Of a stretch of DNA of 64,000 nt, positions 30,704 through 56,300 are shown piece by piece (within the stretch, counting starts at the first letter, position 1; each line of letters begins with the position of its first letter). Source of the DNA: Henricia sp. BOLD:AAB3569 (taxonomy: Eukaryota; Echinodermata; Asteroidea; Spinulosida; Echinasteridae); the NCBI GenBank assembly GCA_037783545.1, contig JBBELK010000164.1:1302001-1366000 (forward strand). Direction: 5' to 3'. A program made the position numbers and the translations under genes. Below the pieces are notes generated by a model. The model had not been told where the DNA came from, searched no databases, and saw only the letters and a program-made list of their open reading frames with translations.

Positions 30704-30950
30704 AGTATGGTGTTAAATTTGTTACCAACTTATAAATATATACAAATGAATTAACAGAAACGATAAATTTTAAAATCCATTTGTGGAATAATTTTTTGCA
30801 TATATTTTGGGGAATGTCTTTGGTTTTGGTTTTACACGTAATTTCTTTCGGAAATGAAAATGAAAGAATACAAACGACAGCAATTATTACCCCACACCCA
30901 ACTATAGAGAAAATATAATTTTGTTATTTTAAAACAAAAGTAACTTTGAC

Positions 30951-31395
30951 ATTGTCAAGGACCCCATTCTCACTAGAGAAATCGCTTCGTTCAACGATTA
31001 TTCGACTTAGAGATTTTCTGATGTGAACGCACGCCTCTTCATTCGACGATGATTATAATCACTTCATTCGATGAAGGAAATAGCTTCATTCGACGAAGCA
31101 ATGTGAACGGCTCTCTTCGTTCGATGAAGCGATTTAGCGGGCCTGTTGCACAAGCGTGTTGTTCGTCGAGCGCCTAGCAAGAGTTGTTTTTGACACGCCG
31201 CTGGAAAACCACACAGCTCGTCTAGGCGCTTGATGCGCGACGCACATGTACGACCTCCCACGACTTTATTCAATCTTCGTTAGCGGTCGCTCTTCGTTAA
31301 GTGATATATGAACGCAAGCTTCATTAACAAACGATGATTAACTAATCTTCCTCGAACGAAGCGATTTCTTTAGTGAGAACGGGGTCATTGTCAAG
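30951..31395. mobile_element. MULE-like element with 9-bp target duplication
   Basis: Element 30960-31386 has ends GACCCCATTCTCACTAGAGA and mirror. The 9-bp direct repeat ATTGTCAAG flanks it exactly (30951-30959, 31387-31395), as in Mutator-like transposons. Other copies are at 10378-10697 and 35202-35620. Confidence 0.9.
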
Positions 31396-32500
31396 TTAGA
31401 AGAGAGCTTCTCTTTAGCCGAAAAATCTGACTACATAAACAGCTATGCAATGTCGTAAATGTTATCAAAACAAGATGGAATGGGTCATGTGGAAGTAATT
31501 TTAAATTAGCCATTTGCAAATTTTATCACAAAAGAAAGCACTCAGACCCTTGGTACATGTATCTACAAAAAAACAAATTCCTGGATAACGGATTCAAGAA
31601 TCCTGGATTAAAGTTTGTTTGAAGATAAAATTCATTAAACAAAACAAAAAGGGGAATGGTTTGTGGAGTTTTACCATCAACTAAAACTATCACGGAAAAA
31701 AAACTCTGAAGAAAAAATACTTAGTTAAAGTCAATTTCCAATGTCTTACAGACTGCAGACAAGAAATTTTCAGTCAGTTCTACGGTAAAACGTCCATAAA
31801 TCTACAGATTACTTAAAGCAAATAACTAAGTGTAGTTTAAACTAGGAATACAGACTATAATGTGTCATTTAAAAAAATCTCAGCACATTTACCACACCTG
31901 CATTTCAGTTTGAATTTTTACCACGTTTTTTTCTCCAAAATTCTGAATATTTATTGGAATTTTGGCCAGTTTGTAGTATAATATACATGTATAAGGAGTT
32001 GATCTGAATTGAAAACATACACATAATTTGGCATTATAGATTGGATTTGTTTTATTAGCAGAATACAAAAATCATAAATATTTGAAAATTGTCAAATTAA
32101 ACAATATTCTACACAAGTGCATGGCTTAAATGCTTAATTCGACATCGTTGAACTAGAACAAAATTTAGCAGCATTTTATAATCACACAAATACATACACG
32201 ATCGCAAAAATACAAATAATTGCCGATTTTCACCTAAGAATAGAGTCCCAATTTGTTCCTTTGGCTTAAGCAAGAACAATTTTTTCCTTCTTCGCAAGGT
32301 TCAAATTTTAAATTTTGTAATAGCGAAACATTTTCTTGGCGAGTTTAATTCTTGGCAGGTTGACTTTTCACCACCCGTAGAAATTTCTTTGACGAAAAAA
32401 GAGATAGCAATAAGGCTTTTTACAGGATGTTGGAATGAAAAAGAATTCCCAAGGCATTCAAATATGCATTTCATAAAAAGAAACGCAATTTGTACTCTGA
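31396..32500. other. AT-rich stretch, nothing recognised
   Basis: No repeat family of the window, no tRNA-like promoter and no protein-like open frame seen. Confidence 0.5.
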
Positions 32501-32504
32501 CCGA

Positions 32505-32680
32505 AAGACAACATTAGTCAGAGGTCTCGGGTTCGAATCCCGATAAGGCCCTAAGATTATTCCCCTCATCCCAAGTTTGGTTGTTTCATTTCAATGGTGA
32601 TCAGGCACCACACCAGATGTTGTGTTTGGTCTGTAATGTGTATGAACACCTCTTGTGGCAAGGCTGACTGTAAGAGCCAC
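32505..32680 (+). repeat. tRNA-SINE fragment: B box and body
   Basis: GTCTCGGGTTCGAATCCCGA (B box) is followed by the body CCTCATCCCAAGTTTGGTTGTTTCATTT..GATCAGGCACCACAC, shared with copies at about 9455, 45580 and 56810. The A-box half is missing. Confidence 0.75.
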
Positions 32681-32739
32681 TGAGGCAGGGTGCGCCACTG
32701 CCTCAGCTCATTGCTGTGGGATTCACTTTGTTCAAACAG

Positions 32740-32920
32740 CAGAGCTGCCAACCCTCCCGGATTTTGGAGAAAACAGGTTCATTTCGTGACTCCAAACACA
32801 TCTTCAAATCCCCAAGGTTGTTAATTGACAATCCAGGAGGGTTTTTATCCATGTCAGGACTCACAAAATTAGTCATTTTCCAAAGAATCTGTTGCAAAAT
32901 CTGGGAATGTTGGCAGGTCT
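32740..32920. mobile_element. GCTGCCAACCCTCCC element, copy 2
   Basis: Second copy of the 30508-30703 element with matching GCAGAGCTGCCAACCCTCCC and GGGAATGTTGGCAG ends. Confidence 0.82.
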
Positions 32921-33369
32921 TAAAAAGGTCCTCTTGGACCTGGAGAAAATCACTGAAGTGAAAATCAAGTGATTCCAAAGTGTTATCCACAAGTTGACTA
33001 TAATCAACAAACTTCTCTTCTGATCAATAACATCGTATTTCATTTTTGAACCTTATATTTCAATACAAGAGTGGTAACATTGTACCATAAACTGATCTTA
33101 GAGAAAAATGAATCATTTGAGAGCCAAGAAAAAGTTTTACAATAATTTGTTGGTCTCTGTCAACTAATAACTACTAGGCAAGTGAGGTATTTTATCACGA
33201 AATGAACTAGTGCACTATTTATCAGTAAGAGCTGAATAAAAACGGATGCTGAAAAGCAATGATTAAAAAACGCGTTTTTCCAAACACGACCCCAAAAGTT
33301 GGAAATCGATGCTACCTATCCAAGGTGTCTATTTGCACAACAAATCTAAAATTCGGCCTCTGTTTAGGC

Positions 33370-34056
33370 TCAATTCACACTGACCCTTTTTCCGCTCATT
33401 AACATACGTAAATTTGATGTGCGACGCCTCGGGAAAATGCGGCATTGAGGGAATCACAAAATGCTTGCCGTTGATTCTGTGGTATTCAGAGTAGGGATGG
33501 GACGTTTAACCGGTTAACCGTTTAACCGTAACAAATTGAAAAATCGGTTTTGCCGAATGATTAACCCTTTGCATACCGCATTGATTATTGCCACATGTTT
33601 ATTGTGTACCACACGTATGGGCAAATAAAGTAAACTCGACATTGGTAAGCAAGCATAATGTGTTGTGTGGTCGAGTAAACTCGACATTGGTAAGCAAAGG
33701 GTTAAACGGAACTCAATTTTAAAGAATTTACAATAATTTTCAGAGGGTTATAATTATTTGTAATGACTTCATTAAACTGAAATCAATTTATATAGTAAAA
33801 TTTTGACCAGATAAAGGATCAACGATAAATTTGGGGGCCTAGGTATAAACACCAGCAACAATCTTTAGTGTCGGCCGAACAGTTAACCGGTTAACCACAC
33901 TTGAAAGAATTGCAAACCGATTTCTGAATTAACCGTAAATTCCATCCCTAATTCAGAGTGTCTTTTCACACCAAGTCATGGCACATTTTCTCGAGGCGAT
34001 ATGTGTCAAAATTACAGTATGTATTAACGTGTAAAGAACGATCAGTGTGAATCCAC
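33370..34056. mobile_element. Outer TIR element interrupted by a hAT element
   Basis: CAATTCACACTGACCC with CATTAACATACG at the left mirrors TATGTATTAACGTG with GATCAGTGTGAATCC at the right. The middle is occupied by the insertion at 33492-33950. Confidence 0.7.
33492..33950. mobile_element. hAT-type element, TAGGGATGG ends, 8-bp duplication
   Basis: TAGGGATGGGACGTTTAACC and mirror TTCCATCCCTA. ATTCAGAG flanks both sides (33484-33491, 33951-33958). The interior has AACCGGTTAACCG palindromes and a duplicated AGTAAACTCGACATTGGTAA segment. Confidence 0.9.
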
Positions 34057-34141
34057 TTTTAGCACACAGTAAATCCGTATCACTGGTTTCAGACGGATTA
34101 AAGGAATGCGGTTTATCGCCTTGAACTTACTGTTGTAGTTG

Positions 34142-49294
<15,153 letters not shown>

Positions 49295-49916
49295 TTTGGT
49301 TAGTACTGTTCCTGAGTTTACAAAATGACGGTGCGCTTGCAGACAGCACTCTGGTTTTAACTTGTCCCGAGTTTACGCAATGCCTTTCGAAGACTCGTCA
49401 AGTGCCGACTTCTTGTTTTAGACCTTGGTCGGAGGGAGTGGAAAGATCTCTTACTATCGGTGATTGGTCGATGTCATTTCTGCAAGGTCAAAGGTCAAAT
49501 GATAACACCAATGTCACCCATTGCATAGGAGAACACTTTTCAGCTGGTGCCAAAGTGCAACGGCCCACTTGAAAAAAGCTTAAAAGACAATTGTTCACCT
49601 ACTGTTATCAAGATGACTTTGTTTTCTTAAAAATTTTGCTCAGGGCTTAAAATAGAAACTTTGTTCTATATCTAATAGAGTAATTTGTGAACTGGGAACA
49701 AACATTCTATTACATGTACATGTCAATTGACAAGTCATCCTGACTGAACAGTTTCTGTAAAATACATGTACATGTGTAGTTCTAAACGTGTAAACACTCC
49801 AGTTGTTAAACATGTATTTTCACTTGAAATATAATTGTGCAATCATATTTTCTAGTTACCTACTTAGTTTTACATGTACATGTACATGTAGGTCATATCC
49901 AAAATCAACTACACTA

Positions 49917-50101
49917 TACAGTGAAACCTGCTATTAAGGCCACCTTGATAAACATGCCACCTGCATATAGTGGCCACCCACCTTTGGTCCCAAATGCCAT
50001 GTGTATAATGCTTAAGAAACCTCTATAAAGAGGCCACCTCTTTATAATGACCAGTTTTTTTACGGTCCCGAGGGTGGCCACTATAGACAAGTTTCACTGT
50101 A
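49917..50101. mobile_element. TACAGTGAAAC MITE, copy 2
   Basis: TACAGTGAAACCTGCTATTAAGG to CAAGTTTCACTGTA. A third, overlapping, degenerate copy follows at 50100-50262. Confidence 0.88.
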
Positions 50102-50289
50102 TAAAACTGGCCACTATAAACAGGTGGCATTAACAAAGGTTACATACATTGTAAAGATTAAATACATGTGTACATATGGCATTTGGGACCAAAGATAGCT
50201 GGCCAGTATAAACAGGTGGGCCTCTTTATCAAGGTGGCCTAACAGCAGGCTTGACTGTATTCAATGATGCAATCAAACTGTACATACAT

Positions 50290-50551
50290 GTATGGGTCTT
50301 TCTATAAATTAGGGGTCCAAAAGTGTAACATTTAGTGTCCCCCGTTACACCTAATATGTGTTACACATGTATTTCTCGTACAAAAATCATTAAAATGGCT
50401 TTTAAACCATTTTGTATGAATTGTACTTTATGTACTCACTCTTTGAGATGGAAAGTATTTAAAGAATGTGTCCTGAATTTACAAAAACAAGATGTCCCCC
50501 ATGTAACGGGGGACACCAACACTGGACCCCTAATTTATAGAAAGACCCATG
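50290..50551. mobile_element. ATATGGGTCATTC element, copy 3 (diverged)
   Basis: TATGGGTCTTTCTATAAATT and mirror with matching inner GTCCCCCGTTACA / TGTAACGGGGGAC pair; consistent ATTC-to-TTTC changes on both ends show compensating or gene-converted arms. Confidence 0.85.
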
Positions 50552-50567
50552 TACATGTACCTACATG

Positions 50568-50751
50568 TACAGTGAAACTTGTCTATAGTGGCCACCCTCG
50601 GGACCGTAAAAAACTGGCCACTATAAACAGGTGGCCTCTTTATAGAGGTTTTTAAAGCATTATACACATGGCATTCGGGACCAAAGGTGGGTGGCCACTA
50701 TATGCAGGTGGCCTGTTTATTAAGGTGGCATTAATAGCAGGTTTCACTGTA
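50568..50751. mobile_element. TACAGTGAAAC MITE, copy 4
   Basis: TACAGTGAAACTTGTCTATAGTGG to GCAGGTTTCACTGTA, same interior as 43570-43764. Confidence 0.88.
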
Positions 50752-51369
50752 AAACAGTTTAGTTTAAATTTAAAAAAAAAACCCTTTCATGACACATTTC
50801 GCTGGCAGAAACATCCGAACAATAAACCAGAAAACTTTTCAATTCCCAAGGCAAGCTACATGTAAATTGACCTCCCTGCTCTATAAAAGCCACTTTTCCA
50901 CTCCGAGACAGACCGATGCATTTACAATTGTACGCATCTTGCGACAAGTGGCCTTCTAGCCTTGTTGCGTGAAATGGATAAGGTCCTTGGTTGTCCATAG
51001 AGTTGTCTGACAACCCCATTACATGCAAAATGCCCACGTGCGTGACATTACGAGAACACTAGGCTTGACGCACAGAATTCGTCATTACATAAAGTGGACA
51101 TGTGTGACCTAAAATTGGAAAATGGTTTCTTCACCCTTGAAAGCAGTTTTAAAAAATTGTTTAAAACAGAATGAGATATATTTTGAGTGAAATAAATGGC
51201 CTCACCCAAAAACTGATACAAAACTAAAGCAAATATATGGTTTACCGTACATGTATGTAAAAGTGGACTTTCTGGGACCAAACATTTTCTACTGGAATAT
51301 TTAATTGTAGCACCTCTGTTAGTTAATTATTTTTAATGGTTTCATGTACATCAGGTGTACATGTACTGT

Positions 51370-51480
51370 AGCTTGCAAGATTTGATCCATGGTTGTGAGA
51401 TCTAATCCACAGATGCAAGATCTGATCCACACATGCGAGATCTGATCCAAAGTTGCGAGATCTGATCTGTAAGAACTGAT
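51370..51480. repeat. Minisatellite, about 20-bp unit GCGAGATCTGATCC
   Basis: Five to six units of GATCTGATCCACACATGCGA type, ending in AACTGATCAGATCAG. Confidence 0.8.
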
Positions 51481-51876
51481 CAGATCAGTTTCAAGATTTG
51501 ATCGAAAGTTATTTTAAATTTAAAATTTAACACAAAAGTCGTTTTAAATACGCTCTTTAGTTTTGTCAGGTATATAATACAGCACATGTGTTACAATTTG
51601 AACACTCGACCATCTGTGTAATATCGTTTTGAGGAGCTCGTCTCTGAAAAACACCTTTGGCTCCAGGGGGAGGGAGAACTGTGCCTTTAATGGCTTTTGA
51701 AGTTTGATTGGCTGGCGCGTTTGACGTCATCCTCTGTTGCAAGACCGTTGCGCACTTCCTGGGTTCAGTGCGCGCCAAAATCACTTTTCTTGCAGCGTTG
51801 CCACCGCTAGTTCGACATCACAAAAAATTTAATTTTCTCACCCACTTTCGGTCGGGATTTGGACTGATATTCCCAC

Positions 51877-53439
51877 ATGCCACGCGGGAGAAAACGTAGA
51901 GCCCGTGAGGCGGCGGGGAACGACGATGGAGCGAGAAACGATGGGGTTTTTGCCAGGAAAACACGGGCCCAAACTCGTGCTCTCGATTCCGCTTTGGAGG
52001 AATCATTACGATTTTCGTCGGAGTCACCACAGACAGGACAAGCGCGCCCTCACGCGGTAGGACTGGGCAGCGATCCGATCGACCACAACAACAGTCACGC
52101 ATGTCATGGCGGACAGGGATTTTCCCCCAGGTCTCGGCGAGCTGCACGCTCGACTCGTTCAGCGGAAACGCTTGTTCGGTGCGCAGTTTCCACCCACGAC
52201 AGCCAGGTTCCACGGGCGAGAGCTCGGCCAGTTTCAGCTTCGACGGTTACCGTTGATTTGCCTGACATTCACGGACATGTTAGCGGCCGGCCATCGACAT
52301 GCGAACATGATCATCACGCAGGGACGGCGACATTCGGGGCGGCAACACTTAATCCGCCTCCAGTTCCGGCAACAGTTTGTTTGCCCTTGGATGCTTCTGC
52401 GGCCAACCCAGTCCCTCGGATCCAGGTGTCTATCCCTGGGAATCCCACCACTCTTCAAGGTCAGACAGGCCAGCAAGCTCAATCTGGAGCAGGAATGGGA
52501 ACTTGTTGTTCTCATGCATGCCACACATGCACCCAGCAGAGCCTGAGGCAAAGCACCCAGGCCGTTTCATCAGCTCAAGTTCAGCCACCCCGTTCAGATC
52601 CATCTCAAAGCGTGGGAACTACTAGCAGTCTTTCTCAGGGTGAGTTCGTTCCCGATAGGCATAGGCCTACCTTTCAACCAGTTTCGTCTCCCAGCCTTTT
52701 TGTGTCCCCTGCCCACACCCCAGCACCCATTGTTGCCAGTACCTTTAATAGTACTGACACTTCATTTGGAAGTGCACATGCCTTGCTTTCCATTTGCGAG
52801 CCGTTGGGTGTGTCGATTCCGGCTAAGGTCAGGGAAAAAATTGTTAAAAGTGAATTTTTGGAGCTCGATTCCCTGCTTGAACGGCCAAATTTCAACCCAT
52901 CTTCGCAAAACATGACACTTACCTTGGATAATTCAGGGCAGTTGCTCATTAAGGAGTCCAAACTTAAACCCAACATTTCATCCATCTTGTCTTGGACCGA
53001 TGCATTCTTAGTCTTTGTGTCAGTCTTTGTAGGGGCCCACCCTTCAAGGATGCAGGAGCTTTTAAAGTACATGCACATCATTCGAATGGCTGCTGCCCGA
53101 TTCAATGGCAAAGGATGGCTCGACTATGACCGGCAATTTCGCTTACGGCAACAAGCGCACCCATTGCGGTCTTGGGCTTCTATTGACGGGGAGCTTTGGG
53201 CTCTTTTGGTAACAGCACCAATGACATCCCAGTTCCACTGGAGCGAACAAAAGGGTGCAACCACACAGCAGTCGTCCTTTCGTTCCTCCCAATTCCAAGG
53301 CACTCGTCGCACCGGCGTGTGTTACGCCTTTAACCGCGGGAGTTGTCACAACTCGCAGTGCCGGTACACACATGTGTGTTCCCAGTGCAACTCTTCGGAC
53401 CATGGAGCCTCTAGTTGTAGAAACCAAGTCCAAGAATAG
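51877..53439 (+). CDS. Gag-like protein of an Ngaro-type retroelement
   Basis: 520 residues, starting MPRGRKRRAREAA. A basic, low-complexity, Ser/Thr/Gln-rich first half is followed by a folded-looking region (about 290-430, LGVSIPAKVREKIVKSEFLE ... ELWALLVTAP). It ends with a CCCH-type knuckle, CYAFNRGSCHNSQCRYTHVC, followed by CSQCNSSDHGASSC. This architecture is typical of Gag-like ORF1 in DIRS/Ngaro elements. It is fully open, with no frameshift. Recombinase and hydrolase remnants follow on the same strand; codon use is GC-richer than the surroundings. Confidence 0.75.
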   Translation: MPRGRKRRAREAAGNDDGARNDGVFARKTRAQTRALDSALEESLRFSSESPQTGQARPHAVGLGSDPIDHNNSHACHGGQGFSPRSRRAARSTRSAETLVRCAVSTHDSQVPRARARPVSASTVTVDLPDIHGHVSGRPSTCEHDHHAGTATFGAATLNPPPVPATVCLPLDASAANPVPRIQVSIPGNPTTLQGQTGQQAQSGAGMGTCCSHACHTCTQQSLRQSTQAVSSAQVQPPRSDPSQSVGTTSSLSQGEFVPDRHRPTFQPVSSPSLFVSPAHTPAPIVASTFNSTDTSFGSAHALLSICEPLGVSIPAKVREKIVKSEFLELDSLLERPNFNPSSQNMTLTLDNSGQLLIKESKLKPNISSILSWTDAFLVFVSVFVGAHPSRMQELLKYMHIIRMAAARFNGKGWLDYDRQFRLRQQAHPLRSWASIDGELWALLVTAPMTSQFHWSEQKGATTQQSSFRSSQFQGTRRTGVCYAFNRGSCHNSQCRYTHVCSQCNSSDHGASSCRNQVQE

Positions 53440-53805
53440 TTCGGCCAGTCTTGTCAGACTCGGGTTTTCAAACAGATCAGCGTGGTCAATCCGTGGTTTT
53501 GTGTTCAAACGTTTTGACAATTCCCCCATTTGCCCAGTTCGAGGACTGGCCCAGTACTTAAAGGGACACTCCTGCTCACTTGTTTCATAATCCAGTCATG
53601 TAAAAAAAATAAAAAAATTAAAATGGAAGCGCTTCAGAATTGTACGGGCCTAATTTGAGCCCAAAATTGCCAACCATGCAGGTGTGTCCCTTTAAGCTTG
53701 CGTCCATTTTTGTCCGCTCTAAGCGGGGTGAGTTTGCCACAGATTCAGGCTATGGGTCGCTGGAAGCCGGCGACTGTTTGGCAATGCAGTCGGCCCCATA
53801 GAAGG
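53401..53805 (+). pseudogene. Tyrosine recombinase remnant, split by a MITE
   Basis: One frame reads a segment ending NSPICPVRGLAQYL, a typical DIRS/Ngaro recombinase motif (CPVxALxxYL). After the 138-bp MITE at 53558-53695 the frame resumes and reaches IQAMGRWKPATVWQC, the recombinase C-terminal GRWKS.A motif. Deleting MITE plus one TTAA keeps a single open frame. The catalytic core (Arg..His-x-x-Arg region) is missing, so it is inactive. Confidence 0.72.
53558..53695. mobile_element. TTAA-flanked MITE inside the recombinase remnant
   Basis: TTAAAGGGACACTCCTGC and GCAGGTGTGTCCCTTTAA: inverted termini with one mismatch, TTAA at each edge. The host reading frame is continuous if it is removed. 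Confidence 0.88.
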
Positions 53806-53892
53806 CTTTGCGTAATTCCCTAATCTGGGAGGGGTAATTATTTTGTGCAGTGTCCAGATGCTCCCACATTTTTCTTTTTCTTTTAAATTTCA

Positions 53893-54624
53893 GGTGGACC
53901 TCGATCCTGGGTCCTGGGGGACAGTATTGTCTTCTGGGCTGGTCAATCGCAACCAACTTGCAGGTCAACCCACGGGACAATTTGGTATGGAGTGCGCGGA
54001 GGCAAGTTGCAGGATTTGGTCCCCATGGTCCGGCGGCACATACGCAAGGAACTTGCACCAGACACTATTGTAATCCATCTGGGAACTAACGACTTGTTCT
54101 CCGTGCCAGTGAAGGACATTCGAATTGCCATTTCCGAGGGCTTGCAAACTGTGCGACATTTGCTCCCGCATTCTCGGATTGTGTGGTCTGACATTTTACT
54201 TCGCCTTTTCTATTTTGGCGAAGCTCGGCCGGGTGTAGGCAGGAAGAACACTATTGCCTTGAACAAGTTCGCGCATAAGGTCTGCCGACAGCTGACCAAT
54301 TCTCATGCTATCGTACATTCCACAAATTTCTCTCCTGCTGACATTTCCCTTTTCCGGCGAGATGGTTTGCACCCGTCAGCCTTGGGCCTGGAGAAATTTT
54401 GCGGTAATGTTCTGGGAGCGCTACAACTCTTTGGTCACAACCCGCCTTCAGTTTTCCTTTGTCTCCGCCCTCTTAGTTGCGGTTGCATTTGTCCTTGCCT
54501 TGTGGGGTTTTTCCCGGGGGTTGCACTGTTTGGGGTGTGTGCGGGGGGTGGGGTGGGGGGGGGGGGTTGTTGCAAGTTTCCGCATCGGAAACTTGTTTGG
54601 GGGTTAGGCTCTCACAACTGTTGA
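53893..54624 (+). CDS. SGNH/GDSL hydrolase domain of the Ngaro-type element
   Basis: The frame from 53893 (no ATG at its start; preceded by a strong TTTAAATTTCAG acceptor) contains the SGNH blocks in order: LGDSIVFW (block I nucleophile Ser), IHLGTNDLF (block III), and DGLHPSALG (block V Asp/His). A domain of about 190 residues is followed by a low-complexity Cys/Gly tail to 54624. Ngaro-type retrotransposons are known to carry such an extra hydrolase ORF. It may be translated by splicing from the Gag exon. All catalytic residues are present. Confidence 0.78.
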   Translation, partial: GGPRSWVLGDSIVFWAGQSQPTCRSTHGTIWYGVRGGKLQDLVPMVRRHIRKELAPDTIVIHLGTNDLFSVPVKDIRIAISEGLQTVRHLLPHSRIVWSDILLRLFYFGEARPGVGRKNTIALNKFAHKVCRQLTNSHAIVHSTNFSPADISLFRRDGLHPSALGLEKFCGNVLGALQLFGHNPPSVFLCLRPLSCGCICPCLVGFFPGVALFGVCAGGGVGGGGCCKFPHRKLVWGLGSHNC

Positions 54625-54752
54625 ATCTGGCTCACTTACCCAGCCCCTTGGGGCATTTCTTCCCGGGGGGTCCCTTGTGTGTTTCTTGCGGGGATAGGGG
54701 GTGTGGCAAAAAGCTTCAGTTGTGGGGGTTTGTGTTTTGGTTTGTTTTGGGT

Positions 54753-54948
54753 AACGTCTCTTGTTTACTAAAACGGTTTTGCAGAATCAAATCCTGCTTA
54801 TTGGTGTATTGCTTAACGTGTCTTGTTAACCTAAGTCTGATATTGCGGAATCGGAATTCCGCCTTTTTGTGTATTGCTTAACGTATCTTGTTAATCTGAG
54901 TGATTTGCGGAGTTGGAAGTCCGCCTTTTGTTTAATTTGTTAACGTCC
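54753..54948. repeat. Three 62-65-bp tandem repeats, each with a hairpin, 3-prime of the hydrolase
   Basis: Units begin AACGT.TCTTGTT and contain a stem (GCGGAATCGGAATTCCGC in unit 2, GCGGAGTTGGAAGTCCGC in unit 3, GCAGAATCAAATCCTGC in unit 1) and end GTGTATTGCTT. Differences between units preserve pairing, which suggests a structured 3-prime region of the element. Confidence 0.75.
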
Positions 54949-55800
54949 AGGTTCATTTGAATCAATCATACATGTATGGACGAGTTGTCCGATGTTTTAG
55001 TTAAAAATAACTCTACATGTATGTAACTTGTTACAAGGAAAGAAATGGGACCAGGTGGTACCCCTTTTTGAAAGTTACACTAGTACGTTTAACTCTGGAC
55101 AAGTAGTCCCCTTTTAGTTTGAAGTTTGTGCTTTGTTAAGCCTGTTTGTGAGGCATTAAAACTTGGCGGTGGCAGCCTGGAAGATTATGCCATTCCTTTC
55201 GTCCTGCATCCTTTTGTTTTCCCTCTCTCTGGGGCCAAAGTGTAGGCGTGTACAGGCGTCGGCAATATTCCCTGGGCCCTAAAAATGTTACAGCGTCTCT
55301 AAGTGTTAATTGCTCACTCCTACGAAGTCGCTGCACAGACTCTGATTTCCTTCATCTCATGGTCTTGGGGACAGATCCTGGATATCCGGAGGTATCGGCT
55401 AATGCATAGGATGCGTAGTAGTCTTAAAGGTCAACACTTGAATTTTTTCATGGAATGGACGAGGAAAAAACGAGTGAAGAACAGCATAATGTAAATTTGG
55501 GGTACAATATGTGTGTTCTAAGGTGAAAAAATATTCTGCCAGAGAAAATGCATATTTAGTGTAAATGTACAGTTTGTCCTCTGCTAAATTCTGTGGCGAA
55601 TGAATCCACACAACTAATTTTGAAATCCAAAATAATTTCATTCCACGATAATAATTACTAATAGAACATCAATGCGATTCTGTGCACTGTATGTATATTT
55701 TAAAGTATTTTGTACCTAATTTTTCAAATTGTAAAATAAATATCTGTCCATCCAGCTGGGTCCATCTAATAAAATACTAATTGCAATCCCTGTTGCGAAT
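54949..55800. other. 3-prime flank of the retroelement; no clear end
   Basis: No gene. I searched for split direct repeats expected for Ngaro termini and could not see a convincing pair between here and 51500-51876. Confidence 0.4.
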
Positions 55801-55814
55801 GATTCGAACCGGCC

Positions 55815-55995
55815 ATTCAACACCGGCTAGCTCGGTGGTCGAGTGGTTAAGACGTCTGCCTTGTATGCAGGAAGGAGGTCGTGGGTTCGAGTCCCACACA
55901 AGCACGCTATGAAGTTTTACATAGTGTCTCGGGAAAGCACTGAGTATACAGTGTTAATAATTCTGTTGGGTAAGGGCAAAAAACAACCTTACTTA
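55815..55995 (+). repeat. tRNA-derived SINE, inverted copy of 13850-13995
   Basis: A box TGGTCGAGTGGTTAAGACG, B box GTGGGTTCGAGTCCCAC. Body AGTGTCTCGGGAAAGCACTG and ATACAGTGTTAATAATTCTG. Confidence 0.8.
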
Positions 55996-56029
55996 ACATA
56001 ATAAAATACCGTAAATGTAACCTGGATCT

Positions 56030-56300
56030 GAAGAAAATAGTACATGCACACTAAACGTAGTACATGTAGTGTGTACATGTACATGTGTAGCATTTATCGA
56101 CATGTACGTACATGTACAGTGTACATGTACTTGTACCTGCCCTCACTGATTAATCGAACAAAACTGTCGAGTCATCACATGTCAAACCTTATTAATTCGG
56201 CAATAGGGCAACCATTGGTTATGTAAAAACAATGCTACAGCGTACAATGTACATGCACCACTTCAAAGCCATTATTCATTGTGAATTGACGTCAGATCCC
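56030..56300. repeat. TACATGTACATGTA-rich stretch
   Basis: Dense runs of the self-complementary ACATGTAC motif, also seen at about 49710-49890, 58338-58365 and 58640-58700. Confidence 0.7.

Noticed and set aside
51500-51876. LTR or split direct repeat upstream of the Gag-like ORF
   Set aside because: No matching sequence was seen downstream of 54624, so the element boundary cannot be placed.
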